The translations under genes and the position numbers were made by a program. Below the pieces are notes generated by a model. That model ran no database searches and had not been told where the DNA came from. It saw nothing but the letters and a program-made list of their open reading frames with translations. From contig CAWFGG010000005.1 of NCBI GenBank assembly GCA_963815325.1, forward strand, positions 186,001 through 250,000: a DNA stretch of 64,000 bases, given 5' to 3'. Source of the DNA: JABDII01 sp963815325 (GTDB lineage Bacteria > Gemmatimonadota > Gemmatimonadetes > Gemmatimonadales > GWC2-71-9). Of the stretch, positions 46,506 through 54,642 are shown piece after piece (position 1 is the stretch's first letter; every line of letters starts with the position of its first letter).

Positions 46506-46988
46506 AATCGCCTACAGAGGTGAAGGAGAGGACAGACAGGCAGCCATTGCTGCCGATCAGCCCTGGATCTGTCAAGCGATGACTCGCTTGAGGTGACCTA
46601 CCGCAGTCCAGTGTGGCACATCATGTCGACGCCTGCGCTGCGGGAATCGGCGACCGTACTGGGGAGCCCGATCGAAGCGAAACCCCGTGAAATCGTCGGC
46701 CGGCTCGGTCCACGATCCCGGCGTCCCGGCCGGAAAAGTGCCGCAAGTTCGGCCGCAGCAATGAGTAGCGTTCAGCAACCCATGTGCCAGGGGTTGCATG
46801 GAGAACCCAACCCGTTTGGATACAACATATTAGGTTCTTTGGCCGATGCCAGGGCCGAGTTCCCCCCAACCGAACTCTAGGCAGGTTTCGCAAGCACTCT
46901 CTCGGGATGCAGCAGCGGCCCGGGAGCCGCCGAATCCCTTGATTTGTCGAGAGATCCGCCCTCGAGCGGGGAATAGCCGGGACCAGGG
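46506..46988. other. Long leader region of the pil operon
   Basis: No convincing gene is visible. It holds the sigma54 promoter at 46774-46789, which would give a transcript leader of about 257 nt before pilM. I see no cyclic di-GMP riboswitch consensus in the leader and no terminator hairpin. The PilX-like gene ends at 46989. Confidence 0.5.
46774..46789 (-). promoter_or_regulatory. Sigma54 promoter of pilMNOPQ
   Basis: Reading leftward, TGGCACATGGGTTGCT matches the consensus TGGCAC-N5-TTGCW exactly, with GG and GC 10 nt apart (-24/-12). It faces pilM and no other gene lies between. It has the same core as the promoter before the first pilin gene. Confidence 0.8.
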
Positions 46989-48170
46989 CTAGTTGAGGGG
47001 AAAGACCTGGGCCCACGGCCTCTCGGCCAGCGGGCGGGCAATGCCGGCCTGCCGGAGGGCCCGGGTGAGGGCGCACGAGGAGTACTGAATCAGGACCGTT
47101 ACGCCAGTGTGGGACCGGATCACGCTGTCTCCTTGGGCCAGCACCGCCCCATGGAGGCTGGGGCTCACTTCCGCCTCGAACCGGCCCAGCGTTACAACCA
47201 ACCCGTAGAACGCCGCCGAGCCCCGGATGGAGAAGTCTCCACGAACCAGCAGGATTCCCTGCCCCCGCCCGTTGGACAATTGAAAATCTCCCGGCGCGTA
47301 AATGATGGGGAAGTAGTTGAAGCAGTCGTCGAACCCCAGGCCGGTCAATGGTTCACCCCAGTTGAGCGGGTCGGCTCGATCGCAGGCGCCCGTGCCATTC
47401 AGGCTGGGGCTGGGGACGGCGCTCGCGCCCACGATCTTCTCCGCCATCGCGGCAAGCTCATCGAAGGACACGCCGCCAAAATCCGTGAACAGCGAGGACG
47501 TGACGGTGCTGTCCGGACTGAGAATCGGGAGCGCGGGCGGAGGTGGGGCGCCAACCAGGCAGGACACCCCGCCGCAATCGGTGCTGTCGATGACGCCGGC
47601 GGCCGAGCGGACCGCCGCCACTGTATCGACAACCCCAGGACACTCCCCACCCCACCCAACCGGATCCAGATCCACGCCCGACGCCACCGCCTGGCTGAAG
47701 AACTGCGACCCAGTACCGGTGACGAACGCCGCGCCCGGATTCACCGCCGGGATGCCCAACCGCGCCAACAACCCCACGGTGCGCTCGGCGAGGACACCTC
47801 CGTCCGCGTCGAGCCGCTGGCCCGTGGCCCGGACGAAGAACAAGTCGGGCGTCAGACGCGTGACGGTGGGCACATAGACTTGAAATGGGGCGAGCGCGAC
47901 CGGAGGCAGTGTCGTGTCGGCCCCCGGCGCGAGAGTGTTGAAGGTGCCCGGGGCCCAGTTCGCCAGGACGTCGGTGGCGCCGGCTTCGGCTAGCTCGAAC
48001 GACTGCTCCGCGAACATGGTGTTGAGCCCGGTGCGCTGCTCGAGGCGCCCGGCAAAGAACGTCCCGGCCACCAAGGCCCCGATGACCACCAAGGCGAACA
48101 CGGCAATCGCCAGGGCGATGCCTCGTTCATCGGCCGCCACCGACGGGCGCGCGGATCGCGTTCTGATCAT
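46989..48170 (-). CDS. PilX-like pilus assembly protein
   Basis: About 393 residues from the ATG at 48170; a GTG precedes it by one codon. The N-terminus has the PilX_N pattern, DERGIALAIAVFALVVIGALVAGTFFAGRLEQ, a prepilin-like helix lacking the classical G-F-T-L-I-E site, followed by FAEQSFELAEAGATDVLANW. The rest is a large exported domain with Cys pairs (GGECPGVV, TDCGGVSCLVG) and Pro/Gly-rich loops. It ends after LIQYSSCALTRALR. It is the last gene of the minor-pilin set and lies 7 nt downstream of the PilW-like gene. Confidence 0.75.
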   Translation of the reverse strand: MIRTRSARPSVAADERGIALAIAVFALVVIGALVAGTFFAGRLEQRTGLNTMFAEQSFELAEAGATDVLANWAPGTFNTLAPGADTTLPPVALAPFQVYVPTVTRLTPDLFFVRATGQRLDADGGVLAERTVGLLARLGIPAVNPGAAFVTGTGSQFFSQAVASGVDLDPVGWGGECPGVVDTVAAVRSAAGVIDSTDCGGVSCLVGAPPPPALPILSPDSTVTSSLFTDFGGVSFDELAAMAEKIVGASAVPSPSLNGTGACDRADPLNWGEPLTGLGFDDCFNYFPIIYAPGDFQLSNGRGQGILLVRGDFSIRGSAAFYGLVVTLGRFEAEVSPSLHGAVLAQGDSVIRSHTGVTVLIQYSSCALTRALRQAGIARPLAERPWAQVFPLN

Positions 48171-48177
48171 CACACCG

Positions 48178-49044
48178 CTATGGGATCGGCGCATTGCGCA
48201 AGCTCACGGTGGTCATCAGGCTGTCCTGCACGTAGCCCGTCGGGCCGGTCCCGGCGGGCCCGCGGATCAGCTGGTCAGTCACGCCCCGAATCGCAACCCG
48301 GAGAGTCCGGACCTGGAACCGATTGGACGTGGGGGTGCCGGCCACGTCGAAATAGTCGAGCTCGAATCCGTTTGCGGTGAGCGGTCCGAGCACCGGCTGA
48401 AGCGAAAGTTCACCACCACTCACCGACCGCGCGCCGAGCCAGAACTTGCCCCCTGAGGAATAGAGCCGGAGCTCCATCACTTCGAACGGCCGCACGGGCC
48501 CGCCCACGACGAGCGATCCGATCCCACCCGGCACCACCGATCCGAGATTCGCCACCCCCAAAGCGATGGCGGGGTCCGTGCCGCATGTGCTCGCGGAGTT
48601 GACGCTGGAAACCGCGAGCCGGACCCACACGTCGTCCGAGGAGATGCCCGGCGTGCGCTCGACAAAGAGGAACAGGCTGTCCCGACCCGGCACGATGGCG
48701 CGCAACCCGAAATACGGCGTGGCCGGAGCATTGGAGATGCGAATTTCGGACGCCGAGACCTGGCACGTGAATCCGAGCCCACGTGCCGCGCGGTAGATGA
48801 TGCCGGAAGAGCCAAGCGAAAGGATGTCGGACCCGCCCCCGCCCACGCCGATCTCACGCAGCTCGGATGGCACGACCAGGATTCCGGTCCGCACATTGGA
48901 CTGGAGATTGACCAGTTCCGATTGGCTCCGGGTAATACGCTGGGTATTGGCGAGGAAACCGTAAGTGACCCCTCCGATCATCCCGAGCATGACGAGGGAG
49001 ACCAGGAGTTCGATGAGGGTTAGGCCCCGGGAGTTACGCACCAT
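48178..49044 (-). CDS. Minor pilin, PilW-like
   Basis: The product has 288 residues, starting in a TGATG overlap with the upstream gene. The leader is short (MVRNSRG) and the prepilin peptidase site is G|LTLIELLVSLVMLGMIGGVTYGF, with the required Glu at +5. A long globular domain follows with a Cys pair (FTCQV and STCG). PilW-type minor pilins cap or prime the pilus. It belongs to the four-gene minor-pilin unit 46989-49858. Confidence 0.85.
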   Translation of the reverse strand: MVRNSRGLTLIELLVSLVMLGMIGGVTYGFLANTQRITRSQSELVNLQSNVRTGILVVPSELREIGVGGGGSDILSLGSSGIIYRAARGLGFTCQVSASEIRISNAPATPYFGLRAIVPGRDSLFLFVERTPGISSDDVWVRLAVSSVNSASTCGTDPAIALGVANLGSVVPGGIGSLVVGGPVRPFEVMELRLYSSGGKFWLGARSVSGGELSLQPVLGPLTANGFELDYFDVAGTPTSNRFQVRTLRVAIRGVTDQLIRGPAGTGPTGYVQDSLMTTVSLRNAPIP

Positions 49045-49418
49045 CAGAAACATCGGACCACCGTGAGCAATGTGTCGGTCACCGTCCCGCCGGCGCGAGC
49101 ATAGGTTACGATGGCCAACACGGTCCGGCTGGTTCCCGCGGGTGGTACCACCCACGATTCCGTCATCCCGCGGGTGGTCACCGGCCCGCCGCTCGCAAAG
49201 GCCGGATCCAGACACGGGGGAGCCGTGGTTCGGCTCGTGGCCCGGAGAGTCTCGAGCCGCGACGCGGCAACCTGCACCGCGGCACCGGTGCGCTTCCCCT
49301 GCCCGATCATGCGGGTCACCAAGCTCGAGGAGCCCGCCAGGGCGATCACGCCGACCGACAGAATCACCAACGCAATCATGACCTCGACCAGGGTGAACCC
49401 TGAGCGGCTCGAAGTCAT
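49044..49418 (-). CDS. Minor pilin, PilV/GspI-like
   Basis: The product has 124 residues. A prepilin signal is at once visible: short basic leader MTSSRSG then FTLVEVMIALVILSVGVIALAG, as in PilV and GspI. The mature C-terminal domain is small, with Cys in PPCLDP and in the last residues (VVRCF), which may pair. It overlaps the FimT-like gene by 4 nt and the PilW-like gene by 1 nt. Confidence 0.85.
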   Translation of the reverse strand: MTSSRSGFTLVEVMIALVILSVGVIALAGSSSLVTRMIGQGKRTGAAVQVAASRLETLRATSRTTAPPCLDPAFASGGPVTTRGMTESWVVPPAGTSRTVLAIVTYARAGGTVTDTLLTVVRCF

Positions 49419-49858
49419 TGCGCGATAACCCTCCCGAATCCGCTGATTTCCACTGTGTCGGCCTCACTCTCCCGGGTCAGGGCGATGGTGGTGGTGCTGG
49501 TTCCCGCTCCCATGCCCAGTCCCCGCGCATCGAGCCAGAGCACCGAATCCGACGTAGCCACATCGACCCCGAACTGCGCATGTAAATCGACACCGCCAAG
49601 GGTGTCGGACACGCCGCCGCCGCGGTCGGCGGTGACGAAGGCGGTATTACCGCTGAAGCGTAACGCGGTTCGTCGGTTTCCCTGCACCGCCGTCGCCCGA
49701 GCCTGGGCGTAAAGTGTGACGACCGTGGTACGCGCCCCCCGAATGGAGTTGCCCCGGAGGCCTCGCCGCACCGAGGGGTATGCCATCAGGGCCAAGACGC
49801 CGATGATGACAAAGACCACCAGGAGCTCGAGCACGCTGTACCCGGTCCGATTCCTCAC
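49415..49858 (-). CDS. Minor pilin, FimT/GspH-like
   Basis: The product has 147 residues. The leader MRNRTG is followed by YSVLELLVVFVIIGVLALMAYPSVRRGLRG, a class III signal with Tyr at +1 and Glu at +5. The downstream domain has the GspH-like layout of alternating strands (ARTTVVTLYAQARATAVQGNRRTALRFSG, EADTVEISGFGRV). It is the first gene of the minor-pilin unit. The 180 nt before it hold a GC-rich hairpin (GGCCC and GGGCC around TAATTTC near 49.93 kb) but no clear promoter. Confidence 0.85.
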   Translation of the reverse strand: MRNRTGYSVLELLVVFVIIGVLALMAYPSVRRGLRGNSIRGARTTVVTLYAQARATAVQGNRRTALRFSGNTAFVTADRGGGVSDTLGGVDLHAQFGVDVATSDSVLWLDARGLGMGAGTSTTTIALTRESEADTVEISGFGRVIAQ

Positions 49859-50039
49859 CCAGTCACTCCTTCAATTGATCGTGAGCCGCCCAGCGATCCG
49901 GCAGGCAAAGGAGACCCTCGGCCCCCGAAATTAGGGCCGGAGGGCCAGGGCATAGGTCAATTGTGCGGGAGGAATCGAAAGAACGCAACTCGGCGGCGCG
50001 GAGCCCTCCGGGAGGGCCCGGCCCAGGCGCTGGTCGGGC

Positions 50040-51452
50040 CTACTCCAGCCCGTAGCGGCGGAGTTTGTAGAACAGGGTCCGCAAACTCACGCCGAGGAGT
50101 TGGGCCGCCTCGCGCCGATTGCCGGAGGCGGCGGCCAGCGCGCGGCGGATGGCGTTTCGCTCGAAGGATTCGACTTGCGGCTTGAGCTTGAGGGTCGGGC
50201 CGATGACCCCTGCCTCGCTCATGGCCCCGCCGCCGCCAACGTCGCGACCAGGGCCCGTCAAGCCGAAGTCACCGCGATCCAGCCGACCAGTCGGGCTCAA
50301 GGCCGCCGCGCGTTCCACTTCGTGTCTGAGCTCGCGGACATTGCCAGGCCAGTGATAGGCCGTGAGGAGGGAAAGCGCCTGTGGGGTCAGGCTGATGGGC
50401 CGTCCCAGGCTTCCGGCCGCTTGCTGGGCAAAGTGCGCCAACAGTCCGGGTATGTCCTCGGGCCGCTCGCGCAGCGGCGGGAGCTTGATATGTGCCGCAC
50501 GCAGCCGCTGATGGAGCTCGTCGAGGAATAGGCCCCGCTCGACCTCGGCAGCCAAGGCCTTGGTGCTGGTGCCGATCACCCGGGCATCGCGAGCGCGCGG
50601 GAAGTCGCCGTTGGCCCGTCCCGCCGCTGGATCGTCCATGGCGCTGAGCACGTGCTCTTGCAGGCGCAGCGGCAGGGCCGTGATTTCTTCGAAGAGTACC
50701 GTGCCCCCGGCCGCCCGCACGAAGATGCAGCAATTCGGTTGGCGGCCTGACGCCGAAGCCGGGGCATCCCCAAAGAACTCGGTCTCGAGCAACTGCTCCG
50801 GAATAGTGTCACACGGCACCCCAATGACGGGAGCGTGCTTGCGACAGGACATCCGGTGGATGGCTCGGGCGAGCGCTTCCTTTCCGGTACCGGTTTCCCC
50901 GGTGATCAGGACGGGCGCATCGTGTGCGGCCAGGGTCGCCGCCATGTCGAGCGCCGCGCGCATGGCCGCGCTTTCGGCTACGATCTCGCCGTTGAGCATG
51001 TGCGCGCCGAGTGATTCCCTGAGCGTTTGGACTTCACGACGCAACTGCTCGTGCTCCGCGGCGCGGCGGGCGACGAGCCGCAGCTCTTCGGGGCGGATCG
51101 GCACGGGAAGGACGCCATAGGCGCCCTCCCGCATGGCGGCCAGGCCGGCGTCATCTGTCCCGGGTCCGGCGAGGACAATGACGAGCCCGGCCCGGCCGGC
51201 TTCGCGGAACCGCTGGAGGAATTCGACCGCGTCCATGGTTGGCAAGTGGGCCGGCAAGAGCACGACGTGCGGCCGCTCGGATTGGGCCCGGGCCAGGCCG
51301 CGCCCGGCATCGGCCGCCGCATCGACGGTGAAGCCGGTGTCCTCGAGTGGTTGCCGGATCGCAGCAGTAAGCCCGGCGTCACCCCCCACGATGAGGGCGC
51401 GCAGGGCCCCTTCGGGACCGGTCTCGTCATTTGGATGACTGCCGAGCTGCAT
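50040..51452 (-). CDS. NtrC-type protein with degenerate receiver and no GAFTGA loop
   Basis: The product has 470 residues. The receiver-like domain (about 15-130) has VVLLPAHLP where a phosphorylated Asp is expected. The AAA+ domain keeps Walker A GETGTGKE and the arginine-finger region, but where sigma54 activators carry GAFTGA it reads FFGDAPASASGRQPNCCIFVRAAGG. Walker B is TVLFEEI rather than FLDE. The C-terminal Fis-like helix-turn-helix is good (NRREAAQLLGVSLRTLFYKLRRYGLE). It should bind DNA but not remodel sigma54 in the usual way, so a repressor or sigma54-independent role is more likely. It sits between minor and major pilin genes. Confidence 0.85.
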   Translation of the reverse strand: MQLGSHPNDETGPEGALRALIVGGDAGLTAAIRQPLEDTGFTVDAAADAGRGLARAQSERPHVVLLPAHLPTMDAVEFLQRFREAGRAGLVIVLAGPGTDDAGLAAMREGAYGVLPVPIRPEELRLVARRAAEHEQLRREVQTLRESLGAHMLNGEIVAESAAMRAALDMAATLAAHDAPVLITGETGTGKEALARAIHRMSCRKHAPVIGVPCDTIPEQLLETEFFGDAPASASGRQPNCCIFVRAAGGTVLFEEITALPLRLQEHVLSAMDDPAAGRANGDFPRARDARVIGTSTKALAAEVERGLFLDELHQRLRAAHIKLPPLRERPEDIPGLLAHFAQQAAGSLGRPISLTPQALSLLTAYHWPGNVRELRHEVERAAALSPTGRLDRGDFGLTGPGRDVGGGGAMSEAGVIGPTLKLKPQVESFERNAIRRALAAASGNRREAAQLLGVSLRTLFYKLRRYGLE

Positions 51453-51481
51453 TGCCTATTACGCCAGGTAGATTGCGGAAA

Positions 51482-51907
51482 TCATGCACCCCGACCAGCC
51501 TGGGCGACCCAGGAGTCGTCTTGGTCGAACCTCCAGCCTTCTGATGGGTGAGCCTGTAGCAATTGTTCTGCCATTTCTTGCATCCGGTGGCTCAGCTCGT
51601 CGAACTCCCGTGTGCCCAGGGGCTCGGCGCTCCCGGCTGACTGACCAGCCGCGGCCCGGTCGGCCAGCGATCGGAGCCGACCTAAGGGATCGAGCACCGC
51701 ATGGCGCACCAGGTAGGCGCCAAAGCCGGAGAATACCGCGGTTCCGCCGGCCCAGAGCACGAGCATGGCGGCGAAGGCCCGGTCGGGGTCGAGCCGGCTC
51801 AGCATCAGCGTGGTCACGCCGACCACCATCATCGCAGCCGAGGCGAGGAAGACCAGGTTGAACAGGAGTTCGGTGTGGATGGAGCGCTGCTGACTGGGTG
51901 CGGGCAT
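51482..51907 (-). CDS. Two-helix HAMP-like membrane protein
   Basis: The product has 141 residues from the ATG at 51907, behind GGAGG. Two membrane helices (about 18-40 and 50-72) are followed by a HAMP-like linker (VLDPLGRLRSLADRAAAG ... REFDELSHRMQEMAEQLL) and a short tail. It has no kinase or cyclase output domain. It lies 29 nt upstream of the degenerate NtrC gene and may anchor or signal to it. It may be a stand-alone HAMP adaptor. Confidence 0.7.
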   Translation of the reverse strand: MPAPSQQRSIHTELLFNLVFLASAAMMVVGVTTLMLSRLDPDRAFAAMLVLWAGGTAVFSGFGAYLVRHAVLDPLGRLRSLADRAAAGQSAGSAEPLGTREFDELSHRMQEMAEQLLQAHPSEGWRFDQDDSWVAQAGRGA

Positions 51908-52008
51908 GTGCCGTCCTCCGATCGCGCCGTAAACAAGTGCCAAGAAAACGGGCGATCTCAGGGCTCTGGCCCCCGTCGCCCGGTTACACGCTCAAGCAAC
52001 CCCCGGCC

Positions 52009-52468
52009 CTAGGGAGTGCACTTCACCTCTCCCTCGACCGTTGCCAAGTTGAACGGACCGCCGTTCCCGACGTAGATGTAGCAAATGACCGGCGTAAGGG
52101 CGTGGGTGGCCGTGGCGGCCCAGCCGGCATTGGTGACGTTGGCCAGCGCGAGGCTGATGTTCTGGCTCGGCTGGAAGTTGAACAACACCGGATCCGGCAC
52201 GGGGCCGTTGTAGTAGGTGGCAGTCTCGAAGAAGACCGTCTCCTGCAGTGTGGCGATGTTGCGCAGGTCGGACTTCATGGCCGCGACGAACGTCTTGCCC
52301 TTGGAGTTGGCGAACTTGGGGATGGCGATCGCGGCAAGGAGCCCGATGATCACCACCACGATCAACAGCTCGATGAGCGTGAAGCCCCGCCGGCCTGCGC
52401 GTCGACCACGCTCAGCCGGAGCCGGCTGGGATCGCGTGTCGCGCTTGGGTTCAGTTTGGCAGACTCAT
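52009..52468 (-). CDS. Type IV pilin, second copy (start region frameshifted)
   Basis: The mature part is clear: RRG|FTLIELLIVVVIIGLLAAIAIPKFANSKGKTFVAAMKSDLRN, a class II-like pilin with Glu at +5. A beta domain follows with a C-terminal Cys pair (VICYIY and VKCTP). The frame has no ATG, GTG or TTG upstream of this helix before a stop. An ATG at 52468, with GGAG 6 nt upstream, is one base out of frame; removing one base near 52,452 joins MSLPN to a leader of about 30 basic residues. It is a paralogue of the pilin at 52566-53004 (same FAN-K-K and MKSDLRN motif). Confidence 0.75.
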
Positions 52469-52500
52469 CGGTGACTCCATTTCGACCGCCGGGACGATGT

Positions 52501-52530
52501 GAAAGGGGCGGCGGAACAACCCGCCGCCCG
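52501..52530 (-). terminator. Rho-independent terminator between the two pilin genes
   Basis: Reading leftward, CGGGCGGCGG and CCGCCGCCCC are 10-bp arms around GTTGTT, followed by TTTC. It lies 35 nt after the first pilin stop (52566), so the first pilin can be a monocistronic transcript and the second is made by read-through or its own promoter. Confidence 0.75.
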
Positions 52531-52565
52531 ATTCAGTTCCACCTGCGTCCTAACTCAGGCAACCC

Positions 52566-53004
52566 TTAGTAACACTTCGGGGCGCCTTCAGTGTCCGTCA
52601 CGGCCAGACCGGCGCCACCGGCATACGTGGCGGGATCGCCCACGAAGATGCCGCACACGTCGTTGGACGCGCTGGTAACGGCGGGATTGGTGATCGTCGC
52701 ATTCCAACCAGCTGCGTCGACATAGTTCAGGTGTGAGCACGTTACCGGTGGTCGGCGAAAAGGCCACCGTACCGGCACCGGCCAGACCGTTGATCTGCGC
52801 CGGGCCGAAGTTGCCGGCGTAGTCGTTGTTGTCCGAGAAGAAGCCTTCATTCGCGGTCACCATATTCCGCAGATCCGACTTCATGGATGCAACAACGGCC
52901 TTCTCCTTCGTGTTCGCGAACTTCGGAATTGCGATCGCGGCCAGGATGCCGATGATCACGACGACGATCAGCAACTCGATCAGGGTGAATCCCTTGCGGT
53001 TCAT
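52566..53004 (-). CDS. pilA: Major type IV pilin (one-base frameshift)
   Basis: About 145 residues from ATG 53004, behind a GGAGG site. The leader MNRKG is followed by FTLIELLIVVVIIGILAAIAIPKFANTKEKAVVASMKSDLRNMVTANEGFF, a textbook type IVa pilin N-terminus. The C-terminal domain continues to TTGNVLT; an extra base near 52,738 must be removed to go on as LNYVDAAGWNATITNPAVTSASNDVCGIFVGDP and end APKCY. The Cys in NDVCG and KCY likely pair as the D-loop. It is preceded by a sigma54 promoter and a perfect inverted repeat. It is the probable pilus subunit. Confidence 0.88.
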
Positions 53005-53089
53005 GGTACTTCCTCCAGTTGAGATAACTTTCATCACCACGTTCGTAGGGTAGCCAAACCCATTGGGACCTATTCCCGCGATGGTAATG

Positions 53090-53105
53090 AGCAACGAGTG
53101 TGCCA
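53090..53105 (-). promoter_or_regulatory. Sigma54 promoter of the major pilin gene
   Basis: Reading leftward, TGGCACACTCGTTGCT fits TGGCAC-N5-TTGCW exactly. The predicted start of transcription is about 53078, giving a leader of about 74 nt. It is very similar to the pilM promoter at 46774-46789. Confidence 0.85.
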
Positions 53106-53122
53106 GGGGTGGGTCTGAGGAT

Positions 53123-53149
53123 CTAAGTCATTCTATGACAATGACTTAG
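53123..53149. promoter_or_regulatory. Perfect 10-bp inverted repeat upstream of the pilin promoter
   Basis: CTAAGTCATT, 7 nt, AATGACTTAG. It lies 18 bp upstream of the -24 element and has no T tract, so it is not a terminator. A dimeric activator such as PilR is the natural candidate to bind it; no copy is seen before pilM. Confidence 0.65.
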
Positions 53150-53256
53150 AGTGTTATCGAGCAGGAAAATCCGGTGCGTTTTTTCGGGCGTTAACCCCGG
53201 ATTTTGCAAGACAAGCGAGATCAGGGGGCCTGCGGACTGCGAGGGAAGGCCGAGCG

Positions 53257-54642
53257 CTATTCCAGGGCCAGCTCCGCCGCCTGCTCTTCGTAGCGGCTCA
53301 GCTTGCGGTAGAGGGTGGATGGATCGATGCCAAGAGCTTCGGCCGCGCGGGTCTTGTTGCCCCCCTCCGCCTGGAGCACGTACATGATGTAGGCCCGCTC
53401 GATCACGTCGAGCGTCGGATTGCGGAAGGACCGCTCCGCGACCAGCGGTTCCTTGCGGCGCCGGGTGATGCGCTCCGGCAAGGCGGTCGGCTCGATCAGG
53501 TTCCCGCGGGTCAGCACCACCGCGTGCTCCAGCGCGTTTTCGAGCTCACGAACATTACCCGGCCAGTCGTAGACCAGCATGGCATCGAGCGCGTCGGCAG
53601 ACAGCGCCTTCGGCTCCCCGTCACCCTCGTTCGAAACCCGCTGAAGAAACCACTCGATCAAGAGCAGGAGGTCGTCACGCCGTTCGCGCAGCTGCGGAAG
53701 GTAAAGGGCGATCACGTTGAGCCGGTAGAACAGGTCGGAGCGGAAATTGCCGCGGCGCACTTCTTCTTCGAGATCGCGATTGGTCGCGGCGATGATCCGC
53801 ACGTCCACCGGGATGGCCTCGGTGGCTCCCACAGGAATGACCTCGCGCTCCTGCAACACCCTGAGAAGCTTGATCTGAAGCGACGGGGGCATCTCGCCCA
53901 CCTCGTCGAGGAAGAACGTCCCCCCGCGTGCCGCGGCGAAGAGTCCCTGCTTGTCGCGGACAGCCCCGGTGAACGATCCCTTGACGTGCCCGAACAACTC
54001 GCTCTCCAGCAGGTTCTCGGGCAGGGCTCCGCAGTTGATCGAGAGGAACGGCCCGTCGGCCCGAATCGAGAGATTGTGCAAGTAGCGGGCGACCACCTCC
54101 TTGCCGGTCCCGCTCTCGCCCTGAATCAAGACCGTGGAGTCGGTCGGCGCGATCTGTTCAGCCAGCTTGAGCACATCGATGAACCGCTTCGACTTGCCGA
54201 TCGGGCGTGAGTGACTGCTCCGGTCGCGACGCTGGATTTCCTGTTTGAGCTGTTTGTTCTCGACCCGGACCTGGCGGAATTCGCAGGCCCGGCGGAGAAT
54301 GGCCACCAACTCGTCGTTGGCAAACGGCTTCTGCAGGTAGTAGTAGGCTCCTTGATTGACGGCGCTGATGGCAGTCTGAAGCGATGCCTGAGCGGTCATC
54401 AGGATCACCGGCGTCATGGGATCCTGCTCGCGCGAGGCCTGGAGGACGTCGATGCCCGTGACCTGGGGCATGCGAACGTCCGACAGGATGAGGTCGTGCA
54501 CTCCCGCGCGGATCTGGTCCAGTCCGGCCTTGCCACCTTGGGCGGTGACGACCTCGAAGCCTTCCTTCTTCAGGAGGATCCGGAGCGTGTCCAGAATTGC
54601 GGACTCGTCGTCGATCACCAACACGGACGGCTTTTGGCTCAT
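53257..54642 (-). CDS. pilR: Sigma54 response regulator PilR
   Basis: The product has 461 residues. The receiver has the phosphoacceptor Asp in LILSDVRMP and Lys in LQKPF. The AAA+ core has GESGTGKE, GSFTGA (the allowed Ser variant of GAFTGA), FFLDEVGEM and RADLFYRLN-like FRSDLFYRLN. A Fis-type helix-turn-helix ends the protein (NKTRAAEALGIDPSTLYRKLSRYEEQ). It should activate the sigma54 promoters of the first pilin and pilM. It overlaps pilS by 4 nt, and its stop lies 108 bp from the pilin-promoter inverted repeat. Confidence 0.92.
   Translation of the reverse strand: MSQKPSVLVIDDESAILDTLRILLKKEGFEVVTAQGGKAGLDQIRAGVHDLILSDVRMPQVTGIDVLQASREQDPMTPVILMTAQASLQTAISAVNQGAYYYLQKPFANDELVAILRRACEFRQVRVENKQLKQEIQRRDRSSHSRPIGKSKRFIDVLKLAEQIAPTDSTVLIQGESGTGKEVVARYLHNLSIRADGPFLSINCGALPENLLESELFGHVKGSFTGAVRDKQGLFAAARGGTFFLDEVGEMPPSLQIKLLRVLQEREVIPVGATEAIPVDVRIIAATNRDLEEEVRRGNFRSDLFYRLNVIALYLPQLRERRDDLLLLIEWFLQRVSNEGDGEPKALSADALDAMLVYDWPGNVRELENALEHAVVLTRGNLIEPTALPERITRRRKEPLVAERSFRNPTLDVIERAYIMYVLQAEGGNKTRAAEALGIDPSTLYRKLSRYEEQAAELALE

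Noticed and set aside
46506..46762. Cyclic di-GMP riboswitch in the pil leader
   Set aside because: The conserved GEMM core sequence is not visible.
49920..49960. GC-rich hairpin after the NtrC-type gene
   Set aside because: Imperfect stem and no T tract; position fits a terminator but evidence is too weak for a feature.
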